Source: Punica granatum (taxonomy: Eukaryota > Streptophyta > Magnoliopsida > Myrtales > Lythraceae). Taken from it: DNA of 64,000 nucleotides. A program made the position numbers and the translations under genes. Position 1 is the stretch's first letter; every line of letters starts with the position of its first letter. The DNA lies in contig NC_045131.1 of NCBI RefSeq assembly GCF_007655135.1, positions 20,444,001 through 20,508,000 of the forward strand, written 5' to 3'. The notes beneath the pieces are model-generated. The model worked only from the letters and a program-made list of their open reading frames with translations. It made no database searches and was not told where the DNA came from. Of the stretch, positions 21,301 through 32,420 are shown one piece after another.

Positions 21301-23111
21301 TCATCGAAAAGGGTCACGGATCGACCCGATCTGCAAGAAAACCGAACAGACAGTCAGAAACGCCGGCCCGACTGAGCAGTTTTCGGGTCGGAATTCATAA
21401 CGGTGGATTCCGATGGAATATTTGAGCAAGGTCGGTGGCTCCCGACTCCTAACGAACCCCCGGAGGTGTTTGATGGGTTTTGAAAGTTCAGACCGACTCG
21501 AGAAGGTGAGAAAACAGGGTTGGAAGTTTGGACCCGGCTGGGCCAAAACTGTGCTCGGTTCTGTACTGAGCTGATTCTCTAACTTAGAGGCTTCAAACTT
21601 GAAATCTAAGCTCGGAAATGGATATAGGGGGTCGAAAACATGTAGGATATGAAGTTTGGTGAAGTTTGGATTTAAGTCGGGATGGATTCCGACTTAAGTC
21701 TTGAGTGTTTTGCTTGGTTTTTGGGTGGTTCTTGCTTGCTGCGATTTTTGCTGAAGTTCTTGGGAGGTTGAGAGCATTTGTTTGAGTGAGAAATGCTAGA
21801 GAGGGAGTGCAAGATGAGTTGTGTTTAAGTTAATGATGCAATGGGCTTATAAAGGAAGACTAAATGACAATATTAAGTGGAGTTAAGTGCAATTAAGTGG
21901 TGCTTAGGGGATCCGAATTTTGGAGGGAAGATTAGGGTGGGGAAGTTGTCATGTTGAGTGTAGGGGAAGTTAGGGGAAAGTGGATGGGAGGTGATGGATG
22001 GGAGAAGGGAAGTGATGGGTGTAAGAAGATATTTTGAAAATGTGTGGTGGAGGCTCATTTGGCTTGTCTTTAGAGGAGAGCCATGGCTCGCGGCTCGGCT
22101 CGGCTTGGCTAGCTCAAGGGTCCCACTTGATTAGGAAGAAAGCCGGAAAATGCTTAAGACCCGATTGAGCTTGCATCCGACCTCCGATGTCCAATTAATT
22201 TGAAGATTTGGAATGCTTGAACTACGAGGATTTGAATGAGCCCAATATCGCCATGCGTCGTGTGGACGAACGTTCGGGCGACTCGGCGCCTCGGGAGTCG
22301 GTTTCGCCCCGTTTGGACGTTCGGAGTGGAATTTAGCGCCCCTCGACCCCCTGATTGACCTTTGTGCATCCTTGCATTTGTTTTGACGATCCTTTTGCCC
22401 CGCGGGGGATCGTTGGCCCGTTGTCCTCGGTCGGGGACCGTTGGCCCGGGAAGGCCTAGGGACTTCGACCGGGATTTTCTCAGTGTGCCCTGAATGCCTT
22501 GAGGTGCTTGGAGGTTATCGTGAGATACTCAGAGATCGTTGTGGTCTCTGCTTTCCGTGGAAATACCCGAAGGTTCACCGGGAGGCGCTCGTGATCACTG
22601 AAGCGTACTTCGGGAGATCGAGCCGAGTTCCGGAAGGTTGTCTGAAACTTGTTCCCCGGCCCTGGTGGTCCCTGGGCGCCTGTAGACCCGTTTTGAGGGG
22701 CCGTTTGCTTGTCAGTGGAGCGAACCCCGGGAGCTCTGTCAGAAAAGGCGTCCGTGGGAGATCGGGGTGTCCCGGCTTAAGCAGGATGTCCCGGAAATGC
22801 GCCCGGACGTGTCATTAGTCATTTTGGCACTGGGAGGGATTTTTGGAGCCCCATATTGGGCACCTTTCGGTGCTTCGGTGACTCAGTGATGAATAGTGCC
22901 ACAGTGCCAGCTCCGTTGTTTTCGGGATTCCTCGTTCGTCTGTTCTTCTGACTGCTTTCTTCCGCCTTTCTCAGTGGACCGTGTTTTTCTTTATTGTTCA
23001 TGACCCCGTGCCCGCCTATTTGCCTCCGATTGCCGGGCGATGAATAGTGTCCCGAGCTTCAGTCGGGAATCCTTGTGCGGGAAGCCGGTGGGCCAAAATG
23101 GGGTGCTGACA
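18363..23111 (-). mobile_element. Solo LTR of a related Ogre/Tat element, inverted
   Basis: On the minus strand it starts TGTCAGCACCCCATTTTGG (at 23111) and ends ...GGTACGCACA (at 18363), 4749 bp, flanked by the 5-bp duplication GCTGT. No internal region is attached, so it is a solo LTR left by LTR-LTR recombination. Its first third (about 22000-23111) resembles the A/B LTR. Its last third (about 18363-20250) resembles the C LTR, including three GGTYCAAC hairpins (19123-19193) and the structured motif. The middle (about 20700-21650) matches neither well. It is a third, mosaic-looking subfamily. Confidence 0.9.
18765..18874 (-). promoter_or_regulatory. Structured RNA motif in the solo LTR
   Basis: On the minus strand, P1 is AAGTAAATC paired with GGTTTACTT (one U-G) and P2 is GGTTCAC paired with GTGAACC. 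This is the C-type version with one further pairing-compatible change. Confidence 0.55.
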
Positions 23112-23116
23112 GCTGT
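23112..23116 (+). repeat. Target-site duplication GCTGT, right copy
   Basis: This is an exact copy of 18358-18362, directly after the solo LTR. Confidence 0.9.
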
Positions 23117-23128
23117 GATCGCCGATGT

Positions 23129-23342
23129 GTAAGACTTATCTATGTATGAGATGTGTTCCACGTGTCGGCGTAGCCGTAGGCCACACGACGGAAGGGGGAA
23201 CTCTGTTATGGCTTCATGATCCTTACTATCAATGAATTCCCTATATGCATTTTTTGAATCCTTGTCTATGTCATTCTCTCTTCCTTACTCTTTTGTTCAT
23301 ATCATTCTAAATTTCTCTAAGACAACTCTTTCAATTCTCCAG
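23129..23342 (+). other. Predicted intron between gag-pro and pol (element B, 214 bp)
   Basis: The donor is GATGT|GTAAGAC at 23129 and the acceptor is TTTCAATTCTCCAG| at 23341-23342. The gag-pro stop codon TAA (23130-23132) lies inside the donor. Joining 23128 to 23343 keeps one open frame from gag-pro (...IADV) into pol with no stop up to 23974. Ogre elements are known to splice here, and the same sites exist in C. Confidence 0.75.
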
Positions 23343-26300
23343 ACTCCACTCGAATCCAAATCCTCGACGCGTTGATTCGAACCCATCCGAAGAATGTCTC
23401 GGAGAGCCCGGACCCATATACTTCGGGGAAGGGCTCGACGGAGACAGTCTAGTGCCTGAGATAGAAGAGAGTTTGCGCCGCCTCGAGGATCGCCAACTCA
23501 CCCCGCTCGAGCCGACAGAAGAGATCAACGTGGGTACCCAAGAGGAGCCCCGCATCCTAAAGATCGGCACAAGCCTCGACCCAACACAACGGGTCCGAAT
23601 GATCGATTTCTTGACCAGGTATCAAGAAGTTTTTGCCTGGTCCTACGCCGACATGTCGGGGCTAGACCCGTCAATAATGAAGCACTTCCTCCCGTTGGAC
23701 ACCGAGAAGTTCCCGCCCAAACGACAACAATTGCGACGGCAACGGGCAAGCCTCCTTCTCCGCATCAAGGAGGAGGTTGTCAAACAGATCAACGCGGGCT
23801 TTCTCGAGGTCTGCAACTACCCCGAATGGGTGGCAAACATCATACCGGTGGAGAAGAAAGATGGAAGGGTCCGAGTATGCGTCGACTATCGAGACCTCAA
23901 TAAGGCCAGCCCCAAGGACAATTTTCCCTTGCCCCACATCGACATACTAGTCGATAACACGGCGCGCCACGCCTAGTTTTCTTTCATGGACGGTTTCTCC
24001 GGATACAACCAAATTCGGATGGCCGAGGAAGACAAGATCAAGACGACGTTCACTACCATGTGGGGAACCTTTTGTTACCGCGTCATGCCTTTCGGCCTCA
24101 AGAACGCCGGAGCAACTTATCAGAGGGCCATGGTCACGTTATTCCACGACATGATGCACAAGGAAGTCGAGGTCTACGTCGACGACATGATTGCCAAGTC
24201 CAAAGAAGGAGAGGACCACCTCGTTAATCTGAAGCGTCTCTTCAATCGTTTAAAGGAGTACAAGCTTCGGCTTAATCCGGCGAAATGCACGTTCGGCGCT
24301 CGATCGGGAAAATTACTAGGATTCGTGGTCAGCGAGCGCGGCATCGAAGTAGATCCCGATAAAGTCAAGGCGATCAAGGAGCTTCCTCCGCCATCTTCGG
24401 TCCGCGAAGTACGAGGCTTCTTGGGGCGGTTGAATTACATCGCACGATTCATTGCGAACCTGACAGACAAATGCCAACCACTCTTTCGCTTGCTCCGCAA
24501 GAACGCGGCGATTGAATGGGACGAAGAATGTCAGAAGGCCTTTGACACCATCAAGGCGTATTTGGTCCGACCACCGGTATTGGTCCTGCCTACACCGGGT
24601 CGTCCCCTCGTACTTTATCTAACGGTACGCCGCCAATCATTAGGATGCATGTTGGGACAAGAGGAGGAGTCCGCGCACACGGAGCGCGCGATCTACTATC
24701 TGAGCAAAAAGTTCACCGATGGAGAGTCCAATTACCCGGAAATCGAGAAGATGTGCTGCGCATTGGTGTGGGTCATGCAAAGGCTCCGACAATACACGCT
24801 CTATCACACGGTCCGCTTGCTGTCAAAGGCAGACCCCTTGAAGTACTTACTCGACAGTCCCTCCTCCACGCGGAACCTCGCCAAATGGCGTTGTCAATTG
24901 ACGGAATATGATATCGAGTACGTGTCCCGCACTTCGGTCAAGGGGCAAGCGATTGCGGATCATTTGGCAGAATTCCCAATTGAAGACCACACACCAATTA
25001 ATCCCGACTTCCGAGATGAGGGAATCCTCCGAGTAGACGACGAGGGAGAGGAGCCGGGATGGAAGATGTATTTCGACAGTGCTGTCAATTCCATGGGATC
25101 AGGTATCGGCGCAATACTGATATCCTCGGACGGATACTATTACCCAGTAGCGGCAAAGATCGACTTCCCGTGCACCAATAATGTGGCCGAGTACGAGGCA
25201 TGTATTCTCGGTCTCCAAGCGGCGTTGGATTTCAAAGTAAAAGAGCTCGAAGTGTTCGGCGATTCTATGCTCACTATCTTCCAAACACTGGGGCAATGGA
25301 AGACGAAAGACGAGAAACTAGTGCCGTATCACGAGTACCTCGAGAAGTTAACCGAGAACTTCGAGGACATCTCATTCACCTATACGCTCGCCTCCATGGT
25401 GAGCATCACGAGGGAGAACCTTATCAAGCCCCTCGAGATCGAGATAGCAGAAGGACCGGCACATTGCAACGCGATTGAAGCATCCGAGGCGAAGCCGTGG
25501 TACGAAGACATCAAGAACCTTCTGCGAACCGGCCATACCCCCCATTCGCACACCGCCGCGATCGGAAGACTCTCAGACGCCTCGCGATACACTACTTCTT
25601 GAGCGGCGAGATACTTTACCGCCGCTCCTTCGACTCCACACTCCTCCGGTGCATCGACGAGCACGAATCGCGACGTCTCATGGAGGAAGTGCACGGGGGA
25701 AACTGTGGACCTCACATGAACGGCCTCATGCTTGCTAAGAAGATCATGCGCTTGGGTTATTATTGGTCCACCATGGAGACTGATTGTGTGAAGCATGTCA
25801 GGCATTGTCACCGATGTCAGGTCTACGCCGATCAAATCAAAGCGCTGCCCAACGAATTGCGCCCCATGACGGCACCATGGCCTTTTTCAATGTGGGGAAT
25901 GGATGTGATCGGCCCGATCAACCCCAAAGCGTCCAACGGTCACATGTTCATTTTGGTGGCAATTGACTACTTTACCAAGTAGATCGAAGCCGTCACTCTT
26001 GCGTCAGTCACCGCAAAGGCCGTGGCCCGTTTTCTCAGACGTGACATCATTGCCCGATACGGGGTCCCTGCGACAATCATCACAGACAACGCCAAGAACC
26101 TGAACAACAAGGTCATCGACGAGCTTTGTGCACAATTCAAAATCCGACACCGCAATTCCACCCCGTACCGTCCCCAAATGAACGGTGCGGTGGAAGCGGC
26201 GAATAAGAACATCAAAAAGATCATCGAAAAAATGACGGTGAACTATAAGGATTGGCACGAGATGCTCCCCTATGCACTCTTGGCGTACCGTACATCCATA

Positions 26301-26744
26301 CGGACCTCAACCGGGGCAACCCCATACTCGCTAGTCTATGGCATGGAGGCCGTCCTCCCAATCGAAGTAGAGATCCCTTCCATGAGGATTCCTGCCGAGG
26401 CTGAGCTTGAAGAAGCGGAATGGGCAAAGCAGCGGTATGAACAGTTAAATTTCATTGATGAGAAGAGGCTGAAAGCGCTATGCCACGGATAGTACTATCA
26501 ACAAAGAATGGCTCGAGCCTTCAACGCAAGAGTCCGCCACCGCGATTTCAACCCCGGTGACCTCATTTTGAGTAAAGTCCTACACGTCACGCCGGACTCT
26601 CGAGGGAAGTTCTCGTACAAATACGATGGCCCCTTCGTCGTCAAAGAGGTTTTCTCCGGAGGAGCGGTCGTCTTGAGCGACATGGACGGCACTGAAAATG
26701 CCCTTCCCGTCAACGCTGACGCCATTAAGAAGTATTATCCGTGA
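23343..26744 (+). pseudogene. pol: pol of element B (RT, dual RNase H, integrase), degraded
   Basis: The domain order is as in C pol: RT with YVDD (about 24172-24186), RT-linked RNase H, second (archaeal-type) RNase H, integrase. Breaks compared with C: TAG at 23974-23976 (C has CAA); a 39-bp in-frame deletion at about 25386 removing the segment with the fourth RNase H acidic residue (NQFADALAT in C); a frameshift near 25530-25550; TAG at 25980-25982 (C has TGG); TAG at 26490-26492 (C has CAG). Every stop is a C-to-T or G-to-A change. No own start codon is needed, because translation would enter from gag-pro across the intron. Codons are richer in G/C than in C. Confidence 0.9.
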
Positions 26745-26876
26745 ACACTTGTATATTCTTTATTCTTCGGGCTCCGTGCCCCTTTCATTGTAAGACATTT
26801 CTATTTCCGTGGACGAGCTTCAATTCCCACAATGTATCCAACACTAAGTTTTCTTGAGAGAAAAATAAATTTTCCC
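26745..26876 (+). other. Start of 3' UTR, element B
   Basis: Non-coding sequence between the pol stop and the first hairpin module; nothing else is recognised. Confidence 0.5.
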
Positions 26877-27155
26877 GCTAGGTCGAAAACCTCCTTGAGG
26901 CGGCCTAGGCAAAAACTAGGGAACGAGTGGCGCGACTTAAAATCCCGCAAAAAGGGGGTCGCGGCAAAAGGAGAGCACAAATCACTCCCTCACTAGGTCG
27001 AAAACCTCTTTGAGGCGGCCTAGGCAAAAGTTAGAGGACCCGAGGGGTACGATCCCACCCAAACATGGGGAATCGTAGCAAAAGGTGAGCATTCATGTGA
27101 GAGAAATTAAATAAAATACCCCGCTAGGCCGTCACGCATCCCACGACCTAGGCAA
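26877..27155 (+). promoter_or_regulatory. 3' UTR hairpin module array (element B), five hairpins
   Basis: H1: CTAGGTCG/CGGCCTAG (26878-26885 with 26901-26908), AAAA bulge, inner CCTC/GAGG. H2: CGCGAC/GTCGCG (26931-26936 with 26958-26963), inner TCCC/GGGG. H1 again: 26993-27000 with 27016-27023, inner CCTC/GAGG. H2 again: TACGAT/ATCGTA (27048-27053 with 27072-27077). A last H1-like stem: 27124-27131 with 27144-27151, one mismatch. Each H1 is followed by GCAAAA-R-YTAG and each H2 by GCAAAAGGWGAGC. Confidence 0.65.
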
Positions 27156-27767
27156 AAGTTAGGGGACAATGTCGGCTTGACCATGAAAGAAAAGCGACAC
27201 TTTCCTTGTGAAGCTACACCGAGTAGTGGTTCGGCACTCTCCGACGCAAGCAAACTCTCTTCAACTCTCCAGGTTTGAGGCCCACTTCGAAATGGGGGTC
27301 GAATCAACGTATCCTTGACTTGGAGGATTCCATAAGATCCATCCTTTTACCTTTACGCACGTGTTCTACGGGTCACCCGTTTCAGAAAAGCCATTCTCCG
27401 ACAGGGACACGACCACCCTACAATGGTCACCGATATCAAATCCCCGACGCATCTTTACATAGATTCCTCTTACGTATGCCTGTCTCGCCGACTAAGTGCA
27501 TCTGACGCCCTTTGTAGGTTCCTTCATTTCCATGCACAGGTGTGATCGGGAATCCCAGGAGGCATCTCCTTCATGACGAACGCGCATTTGGCTTGTGCGG
27601 CAGATCGGGGCACCGAACCAAACGAAGGGCATGATAAGGAACCCTTTCGACCCTGACTCAAGGAAACGACAAATGACAAGCTCAACCTGGAATGGGACAA
27701 TCTGCCTCTGCCGACGTCCCCGACGAACCGCTTAGCATCCTTCCCCACCCTTACTTCCCATCGCTCT
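27156..27767 (+). other. 3' UTR of element B, no recognised feature
   Basis: Non-coding by position. Segments such as ATGCAAGCAAACTCTCTT-like sequence near 27245 are shared with C (near 47975). No ORF with a recognisable motif is seen. Confidence 0.5.
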
Positions 27768-28712
27768 CTCCATTTTACTGCTTTCCTCGGGCTTCGGCCT
27801 AGAGACTTTATTGCTTTCCGGACTTCGCGTCCACGGACTTCGCGTCCATTTTACTGTTTTCCTCGGGTTTCGGCCTAGTGACTTTATCGCTTTCCGGACT
27901 TCGTGTCCATTTTACTACTTTCCTCGGGCTTCGGCCTAGTGACTTTATCACTTTCCGGACTTCGCGTCCACGGACTTCGCGTCCATTTTACTGCTTTCCT
28001 CGGGCTTCGGCCTAGTGACTTTATCGCTTTCCGGACTTCGCGTCCACGGACTTCGCGTCCATTTTACTGCTTTCCTCGGGCTTCGGCCTAGTGACTTTAC
28101 TGCTTTCCGGACTTCGCGTCCACGGACTTCGCGTCCATTTTACTGCTTTCCTCGGGCTTCGGCCTAGTGACTTTATCGCTTTCCGGACTTCGCGTCCACG
28201 GACTTCGCGTCCATTTTACTGCTTTCCTCGGGCTTCGGCCTAGTGACTTTACTGCTTTCCGGACTTCGCGTCCACGGACTTCGCGTCCATTTTACTGCTT
28301 TCCTCGGGCTTCGGCCTAGTGACTTTATCGCTTTCCGGATTTCGCGTCCACGGACTTCGCGTCCATTTTACTGCTTTCCTCGGGCTTCGGCCTAGTGACT
28401 TTATCGCTTTCCGGACTTTGCGTCCACGGACTTCGCGTCCATTTTACTGCTTTCCTCAGGCTTCGGCCTAGTGACTTTACTGCTTTCCGGACTTCGCGTC
28501 CATTTTACTGCTTTCCTCGGGCTTCGGCCTAGTGACTTTACTGCTTTCCGGACTTCGCATCCACGGACTTCGCGTCCACGGACTTCGCGTCCATTTTACT
28601 GCTTTCCTCGGGCTTCGGCCTAGTGACTTTATCGCTTTCCGGACTTCGCGTCCACGGACTTCGCGTCTATTTCACTGCTTTCCGGACTTCGCGTCCATTT
28701 TACTGCTTTCCA
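27768..28712 (+). repeat. 3' UTR tandem array, ~76-bp unit (element B)
   Basis: It has the same unit as 11815-13040 in about 12 copies, with scattered substitutions and some units lacking the doubled GGACTTCGCGTCCA. It ends with the same TTCCACGGGCCTTGGCCCTG exit sequence as in A. Confidence 0.9.
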
Positions 28713-28919
28713 CGGGCCTTGGCCCTGCACATGCCGTCGTACAGGGTTTAGACCCCTCATCTAAATTTCATAATGTTCGCTTCCTAATCAGGTGGTTACC
28801 CTATGACAGGTCCGGGCACCTTCGCCCATCCTCCCTAAGTTTCCAACACGAGGGAGCAAGCTATCACAGAGAGCGACGACAGAAGTGGTCGCCGAGGCCA
28901 AAAGGGCTGCCTCTCATGA

Positions 28920-28967
28920 TCTTTGGCTACATCCTCTAACCGAGCATGTAACCAAAGAGGGGCAAGC
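28920..28967 (+). promoter_or_regulatory. Polypurine tract with overlapping hairpin (element B)
   Basis: TCTTTGG (28920-28926) pairs with CCAAAGA (28952-28958). The tract AAAGAGGGGCAAGC abuts the LTR start at 28968. Confidence 0.7.
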
Positions 28968-31064
28968 TGTCAGCACCCCATTTTGGCCCACCGGCTTCCC
29001 ACACGAGGATTCCCGACTGAAGCCCGGGACACTATTCATCGCCCGGTAATCAGGGGCCAATATGCGGGCACGGAGTCATAAACTATGGGAGAAAAGCTAG
29101 TCCACTGAGAAAGATGAAAGAGAGCGGTCAGAAGAATAAACGGACAAAGAACCCCAAAAAAACCACGGAGTTGGCACTATGGCACTATTCATCACCGAGT
29201 CACCGAAGCACCGAAAGGTGCCCAATATGGGGCTTCAAAAATCCTTCTCAGTGCCAAAGCAACCAATGACACGTCCGGGTGCATTTCCGGGGCATATTGC
29301 TTAAGCCGGGACACCCCGATCCCTCCCGGATGCCTTTTCTGACAGAGCTCCCGGGGTTCGCTCCACTGACAAGCAAACGGCCCCTCAAAACGGGTCTACA
29401 GGCGCCCAGGGACCACCAGGATCGGGGAACAAGCTTCAGACAACCTTCCGGAAGTCGGTTCGGTTTCCCGAAGTACGTTTCACTAGTCACGAACGTCTCC
29501 CGGCGAACTTCCGGGGCACTTCCACGGAAAACAGAGATCACAATGATCTCTGAGCACCTCACAATAATCCCCGAGCACCTCAAAGCATTCAGGGCACACT
29601 GAGAAAATCCCGGTCAAAGTCCCTAGGTCTTCCCGGGCCAACGGTCCCCGACCGAGGACGACGAGCCAACAATCACCCGCGGGGCAAAAGGGTCGCCGAA
29701 ACGAATGCAAGAAGGCACAAAGATCAATTGGGGATCAAGGGACGCTAAAATCCACTCCGAACGTCCGAACAGGGCAAAATCGACTCCCGAGGCGCCGAAT
29801 CGCCCGAACGTCCGTTCACGCGACGCATGGCGATATTAGATTCATCCAAATCTTCGTCTTTCAAGCATTCCAAATCTTCAAATTAATCGGACATCGGAGG
29901 TCGGACGCGAGCTCAATCAAGTCTCAAGCGTTTGCCGGCTTTTCTCCTAATCGGATGGGACCCACAGCCTAGCCAAGCCAAGCCATCGAGCCGCGGCTCG
30001 ACCCAAAGCCACGGCTCAACCCTCGGCTCAGATTGGACAGCCCAAGCCGCGGCTCAAGCCCCTCCCACCGTCGGCTCCAACACACCCCCACCACACATTT
30101 GAATTTCCCTCCCATCCATCACCTCCCTCCATCCATCCATCACTTCCTATCACATCCTATCACACCCATCACTCCTTCCTTTCCTTTCCCCACACTCTAC
30201 AAGACATCTACCCCACCCTAATCCCCCTTGGGATTTTCGGCAGCCCACTTAGGGTCCCTTAACCGCGATTAGTTCCTCTTAATCAAGCCATTAGTCATCC
30301 CTTTATAAGCCCTTTCACCATTAGACTTAATCACTTCCTCAACTCCACTCTCTCTCAAGCCAATCTCTCTCAAGAACTCTCTCAAACTTAATCACTTCCT
30401 CAACTCCACTTCCTAGCCCACATATTTTCCACCCCCTAAATCCATTTCCGGACTTAGATTTCCAATTTAAAGCCTTTAACATCGAGTTCTGGCCGTGTGA
30501 AGAATCGGGCCTCCTAGAGCTTATCCGCGCGCGCTGAGCAACTCCACGCGTGCCATTTCTTCCCACGACTTTGGAGAGTCGTGCCATCACGTTCAAAGGG
30601 CTCCTCACAACCCTCACCCTCTCTCGTGAAGAAGTGGTCACGATCCGAGGGCCGATCCACCGTGCACGACCTCCGTTTTATCGTTTTTCACTTACCGGTT
30701 TTTCTGTGATTATACCCGCACTTTCTCTTACATTTTCGGGTACATTCAGGCCGTGGCACGCTCGGGTCTGCCCGTGCACACCTAGATCTGCCTCTTAGGA
30801 GTCCAACGAACCCGACCTTGCACCGTGCCGTGACCGGAGCAAGCGTGCCGACCCGTTTTTCCCCAACCTGTCACAGCCGCTGCTTCACGGACGCCCACTG
30901 CCCGTGACCTCTTGCCGGGTCACCGACCCTCTTGCCGCTTCCCTGACTCTTTCCCTCGTATACCGAGGCTAGGTAACATCTTGCTCCAACTTAGATGGGT
31001 TAGGTTCTTCGATGTTTGTATGTGTGAAGTGTGAATGAAGTCCGAAATAACCGAAGTGCATGCA
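28968..31064 (+). repeat. 3' LTR of element B, truncated after ~2.1 kb
   Basis: It begins TGTCAGCACCCC and matches the A LTRs up to GAAGTGCATGCA at 31064, where A continues for another 2.9 kb. An internal deletion of about 120 bp (relative to 14687-14808) near 30387-30412 is filled by a second copy of CTTAATCACTTCCTCAACT from just upstream. The end is fused to C-family tail sequence. Confidence 0.88.
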
Positions 31065-31239
31065 CTTCGAGGACAACACTCCAGGCACTCAGTTACATCG
31101 CAATCAGTTGGCGAGCAATGAAACGTCCCACCACAGCATTGATTGCGACATGGACGAAATCAACGAGGGAAGGAACACAATGATTCCTTCCACACCTCAC
31201 ACCACTCCCCAGTGTTTGCATTTACTTCTCACACATTTA

Positions 31240-31796
31240 TTTCTGCAATGCACTTTCATTAGCGTGCACCCTCTCAGGACTGCAGTGCACATTTATTTCC
31301 GCAATGCACTTTCATTAGCGTGCACCCTCTCAGGACTGCAGTGCACATTTATTTCCGCAATGCACTTTCATTAGCGTGCACCCTCTCAGGACCGCAGTGC
31401 ACATTTATTTCCGCAATGCACTTTCATTAGCGTGCACCCTCTCAGGACCGCAGTGCACATTTATTTCCGCAATGCACTTTCATTAGCGTGCACCCTCTCA
31501 GGACTGCAGTGCACATTTATTTCCGCAATGCACTTTCATTAGCGTGCACCCTCTCAGGACTGCAGTGCACATTTATTTCCGCAATGCATTTTCATTAGCG
31601 TGCACCCTCTCAGGACTGCAGTGCACATTTATTTCCGCAATGCATTTTCATTAGCGTGCACCCTCTCAGGACTGCAGTGCACATTTATTTCCGCAATGCA
31701 CTTTCATTAGCGTGCACCCTCTCAGGACCGCAGTGCACATTTATTTCCGCAATGCATTTTCATTAGCGTGCACCCTCTCAGGATTGCAGTGCACAT
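31240..31796 (+). repeat. 3' UTR tandem array, 56-bp unit (C family, tail copy)
   Basis: There are about ten copies of a 56-bp unit (CATTAGCGTGCACCCTCTCA, GGACTGCAGTGCACATTTAT, TTCCGCAATGCACTTT). Units differ by single C/T changes. It is unrelated in sequence to the A/B array in the same position. Confidence 0.93.
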
Positions 31797-32210
31797 CGCA
31801 AGTCCACCGGGTAGGCGCCTTTGAACCATGCAGTTCATTCGGTATGCGCCCCGTGCATATTGCAAACTCGCCGAGCAAGCGCTCGTGCATCTCGCAAGTC
31901 CACCGGGTAGGCGCCTTTGAACCATGCAGTTCATTCGGTATGCGCCCCGTGCATATTGCAAACCCTTCGGGTCAGTCCCGACTACTTTTCCTGCATTGGG
32001 GTCAGTCCCCTTCGGGTCAGTCCCGACTACTTTTCCTGCATTGGGGTCAGTCCCCTTCGGGTCAGTCCCGACTACTTTTCCTGCATTGGGGTCAGTCCCC
32101 TTCGGGTCAGTCCCGATTACTTTTCGTGCATATTACAAACCCCTTCGGGTCAGTCCCGATTACTTTTCTTGCATTGGGGTCAATCCCCGTCGGGTCAGTC
32201 CCGACTTTAA
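31797..32210 (+). repeat. Secondary 3' UTR repeats (C family, tail copy)
   Basis: Two copies of a unit of about 96 bp (CGCAAGTCCACCGGGTAGGC...) are followed by about five copies of a 45-bp unit (CCTTCGGGTCAGTCCCGACT, ACTTTTCCTGCATTGGGGTC). The 45-bp unit contains CGGG/CCCG and GGGG/CCCC around the same GTCAGT core, so it could form small hairpins. Confidence 0.85.
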
Positions 32211-32372
32211 TTGCCTGTTTCAGCTTTGTTCCGAACTCTACATGTTATTGTGCACATCTCACCATATTCCCTCTTATTAGGTACAACATCCTACATATCC
32301 AAAACAAAAAGGAGAGGGCCATATAGGAAATTCCATTTTGATCATTGCTATCAAACTGGGGTGCTTTTGAAA

Positions 32373-32420
32373 TCTTTGATTGCATCCTCTACTCGAGCAA
32401 GCAGTCAAAGAGGGGCAAGC
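32373..32420 (+). promoter_or_regulatory. Polypurine tract with overlapping hairpin (before L1)
   Basis: TCTTTGATTG (32373-32382) pairs with CAGTCAAAGA (32402-32411), 10 bp with one U-G. The tract AAAGAGGGGCAAGC abuts the LTR at 32421. Confidence 0.7.

Larger units (their letters stand above)
18320..31064 (+). mobile_element. Element B: 3' part of an Ogre/Tat element, doubly interrupted
   Basis: Visible parts of B are the last codons of gag-pro (18320-18362, resuming at 23117), intron, pol, 3' UTR, tandem array, polypurine tract and a truncated 3' LTR. Its 5' LTR, ORF1 and most of gag-pro must lie left of element A, outside the window. B's LTR and 3' UTR array match A's, so A inserted into a relative. 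pol has three in-frame stops, a frameshift and a 39-bp deletion, so B is dead. Confidence 0.88.
31065..32420 (+). mobile_element. 3' tail fragment of a C-family element, upstream of LTR L1
   Basis: From 31065 the sequence is almost identical to 48375-49729, the 3' UTR of element C, but the preceding pol is missing. It holds the same tandem arrays and ends with the polypurine tract directly before L1. So L1 is both the 3' LTR of this broken copy and the 5' LTR of element C. Confidence 0.88.

Noticed and set aside
22441..22818. ORF of 125 aa in the solo LTR, similar to an antisense ORF at 29248-29583
   Set aside because: The similarity is just that of the LTR DNA; it is antisense to LTR transcription and broken in the A LTRs.
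26508..26744. Chromodomain at the integrase C-terminus
   Set aside because: The C-terminal 80 residues match the plain integrase tail; no aromatic-cage chromodomain motif follows, in line with the Tat lineage.
31240..31796. CRISPR-like regular repeats
   Set aside because: The units are directly abutting tandem repeats without unique spacers, in a plant retrotransposon 3' UTR.
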